A stretch of DNA of 14,872 nt from 4572-123 sp964418755 (GTDB lineage: Bacteria > Desulfobacterota > Desulfobacteria > Desulfobacterales > 4572-123). The DNA lies in NCBI GenBank assembly GCA_964418755.1, contig CAYQNS010000095.1, positions 1 to 14,872 of the forward strand, read 5' to 3'. How positions within the stretch are numbered: the first letter of the stretch is position 1; the number at the start of each line of letters is the position of its first letter. Shown piece by piece: positions 14,164 to 14,872 of this stretch. The position numbers were made by a program, and so were the translations under genes. Under the pieces are notes generated by a model. That model had not been told where the DNA came from and did not search any database. It was given only the letters and a program-made list of their open reading frames with translations.

Positions 14164-14872
14164 ATGGAAGATAGCCTGCTGAATTATTACGAACGAGAAC
14201 TGACATTTATCCGCGAGATGGGTGCGGAGTTCGCAAAAAAATATCCCAAGATTGCCGGCCGGCTGCAGCTTGAGCCTGACAAGTGCGACGATCCCCATAC
14301 CGAACGACTCATTGAGGCGTTTGCATTTATCAGCGGACGGATCCATAAAAAAATAGAAGATGATTTTCCCGAGATAACCGAATCTATTCTCAGTATCATC
14401 TATCCTCATTACATCCGTCCCATACCCTCCACCTGCATTGTTAATTTTCAGCCCATAAAGCAAACCATCCCGCCGGTGGGCTACCGAATTGATAAAAATG
14501 CCGCGCTTTATTCCAAATCCGCTGGAGGCGGAGCCTGTCAGTTCACGACCGCCTATCCGGTTACCATCTGGCCCGTGGATGTGACCGAGGCAAAGCTCAG
14601 TGACCCTGTTAAACAGATCAAAGGCTCCCAGCAGGTTCTTTCGATCCGATTGCAGACATACGGAGGTCAGAGTATTTCCGAAATTAAATGGAAACAACTG
14701 CGCTTTTTTTTAAACGGCCCCCATCAGCATGTTTTCCATCTCTATGAACTCTTGTTCAACCACGTATGTCACCTGGAATGTGAAGCCGTGGACAGCCAGG
14801 GCAAAAAACAGATCATAACCATGCCCATAGACAGCATCGCGCCGGTGGGGTTTGGCCCGGATGAGGGTGTTC
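14164..14872 (+). CDS. tssF: TssF (ImpG/VasA), type VI secretion baseplate protein, 3' end outside the window
   Basis: The frame is open from the ATG at 14164 to the right edge, giving 236 N-terminal residues of a protein normally near 600. TssF joins TssG, TssK and TssE in the cytoplasmic baseplate that docks on the membrane complex and starts sheath assembly of the type VI secretion system. The N-terminus LLNYYERELTFIREMGAEFA, followed by KYPKIAGRL, DPHTERLIEAFAFISGRIH and FPEITESILSIIYPHYIRPIPS, is highly characteristic. VGYRIDKNAALYS and later AYPVTIWPV also fit. No strong Shine-Dalgarno site is seen; GTGAGA lies just upstream. The gene has 388 nt of spacer before it and no tssE ahead, so it seems to head its operon; tssG is expected next, beyond the window. 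Confidence 0.9.
   Translation, partial: MEDSLLNYYERELTFIREMGAEFAKKYPKIAGRLQLEPDKCDDPHTERLIEAFAFISGRIHKKIEDDFPEITESILSIIYPHYIRPIPSTCIVNFQPIKQTIPPVGYRIDKNAALYSKSAGGGACQFTTAYPVTIWPVDVTEAKLSDPVKQIKGSQQVLSIRLQTYGGQSISEIKWKQLRFFLNGPHQHVFHLYELLFNHVCHLECEAVDSQGKKQIITMPIDSIAPVGFGPDEGV

Noticed and set aside
14110..14697. Minus-strand open frame of 195 codons at the right end
   Set aside because: It is the antisense shadow of tssF, whose plus-strand reading is unmistakable and runs to the window edge.

Overview
The window looks like chromosomal DNA of a Gram-negative bacterium, probably a sulfate-reducing deltaproteobacterium (Desulfobacteraceae-like Desulfobacterota). This is inferred from the gene mix (PaaK-type CoA ligase, ElbB, ArgA-like GNAT protein, PfaD, type VI secretion), from the moderate base composition, and from spacers filled with worn short repeats. 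No 16S or other decisive marker is present, so the placement is tentative. No tRNA, rRNA, insertion sequence or CRISPR array was seen.

Layout, left to right. (1) 1-858 is the C-terminal part of a phenylacetate-CoA-ligase-type enzyme, cut by the window edge. (2) 1066-2852 is a probable two-gene operon: a 101-residue membrane protein and a cardiolipin synthase. It converges, 17 bp apart, on a patatin-like phospholipase (2870-3955, minus), so a phospholipid maker and a probable lipid hydrolase sit tail to tail. (3) 4375-5657 carries a universal-stress-type protein and a stand-alone GAF-domain protein. (4) 5922-6404 (minus) is a one-domain asparaginase-like protein. (5) 6713-7711 is an ArgA-like amino-acid-kinase/GNAT protein with degenerate signature loops, facing elbB (7729-8388, minus). 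(6) 8539-9345 is an orphan ParA ATPase whose 3' end overlaps a convergent hotdog thioesterase (9284-9691, minus) by 62 nt. (7) 9866-12060 holds an M24B Xaa-Pro-type peptidase and a XerD-like tyrosine recombinase. (8) 12129-13775 is a lone pfaD (FMN enoyl reductase of PUFA/polyketide synthases). (9) 14164 to the right edge is the start of tssF, a type VI secretion baseplate gene.

Most genes are typical single-gene or two-gene chromosomal units with good Shine-Dalgarno sites. Non-ATG starts are frequent (TTG at 1066, 9866 and 11164; GTG at 9691 and 12129). The less explained content lies in the spacers: a 26-nt element in three copies (5871, 11079, 13838), a modular A/T-rich repeat with an inverted partner, an eroded long hairpin at 6477-6554, a perfect 12-bp dyad at 6591-6625, and a nested hairpin with a strong intrinsic terminator at 13997-14069, just upstream of tssF.

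I did not find a clear new multi-gene defence or secretion system. The best leads are the pfaD without partner synthase genes, the ArgA-like protein with altered motifs, the ParA without ParB, and the structured region ahead of the T6SS gene.
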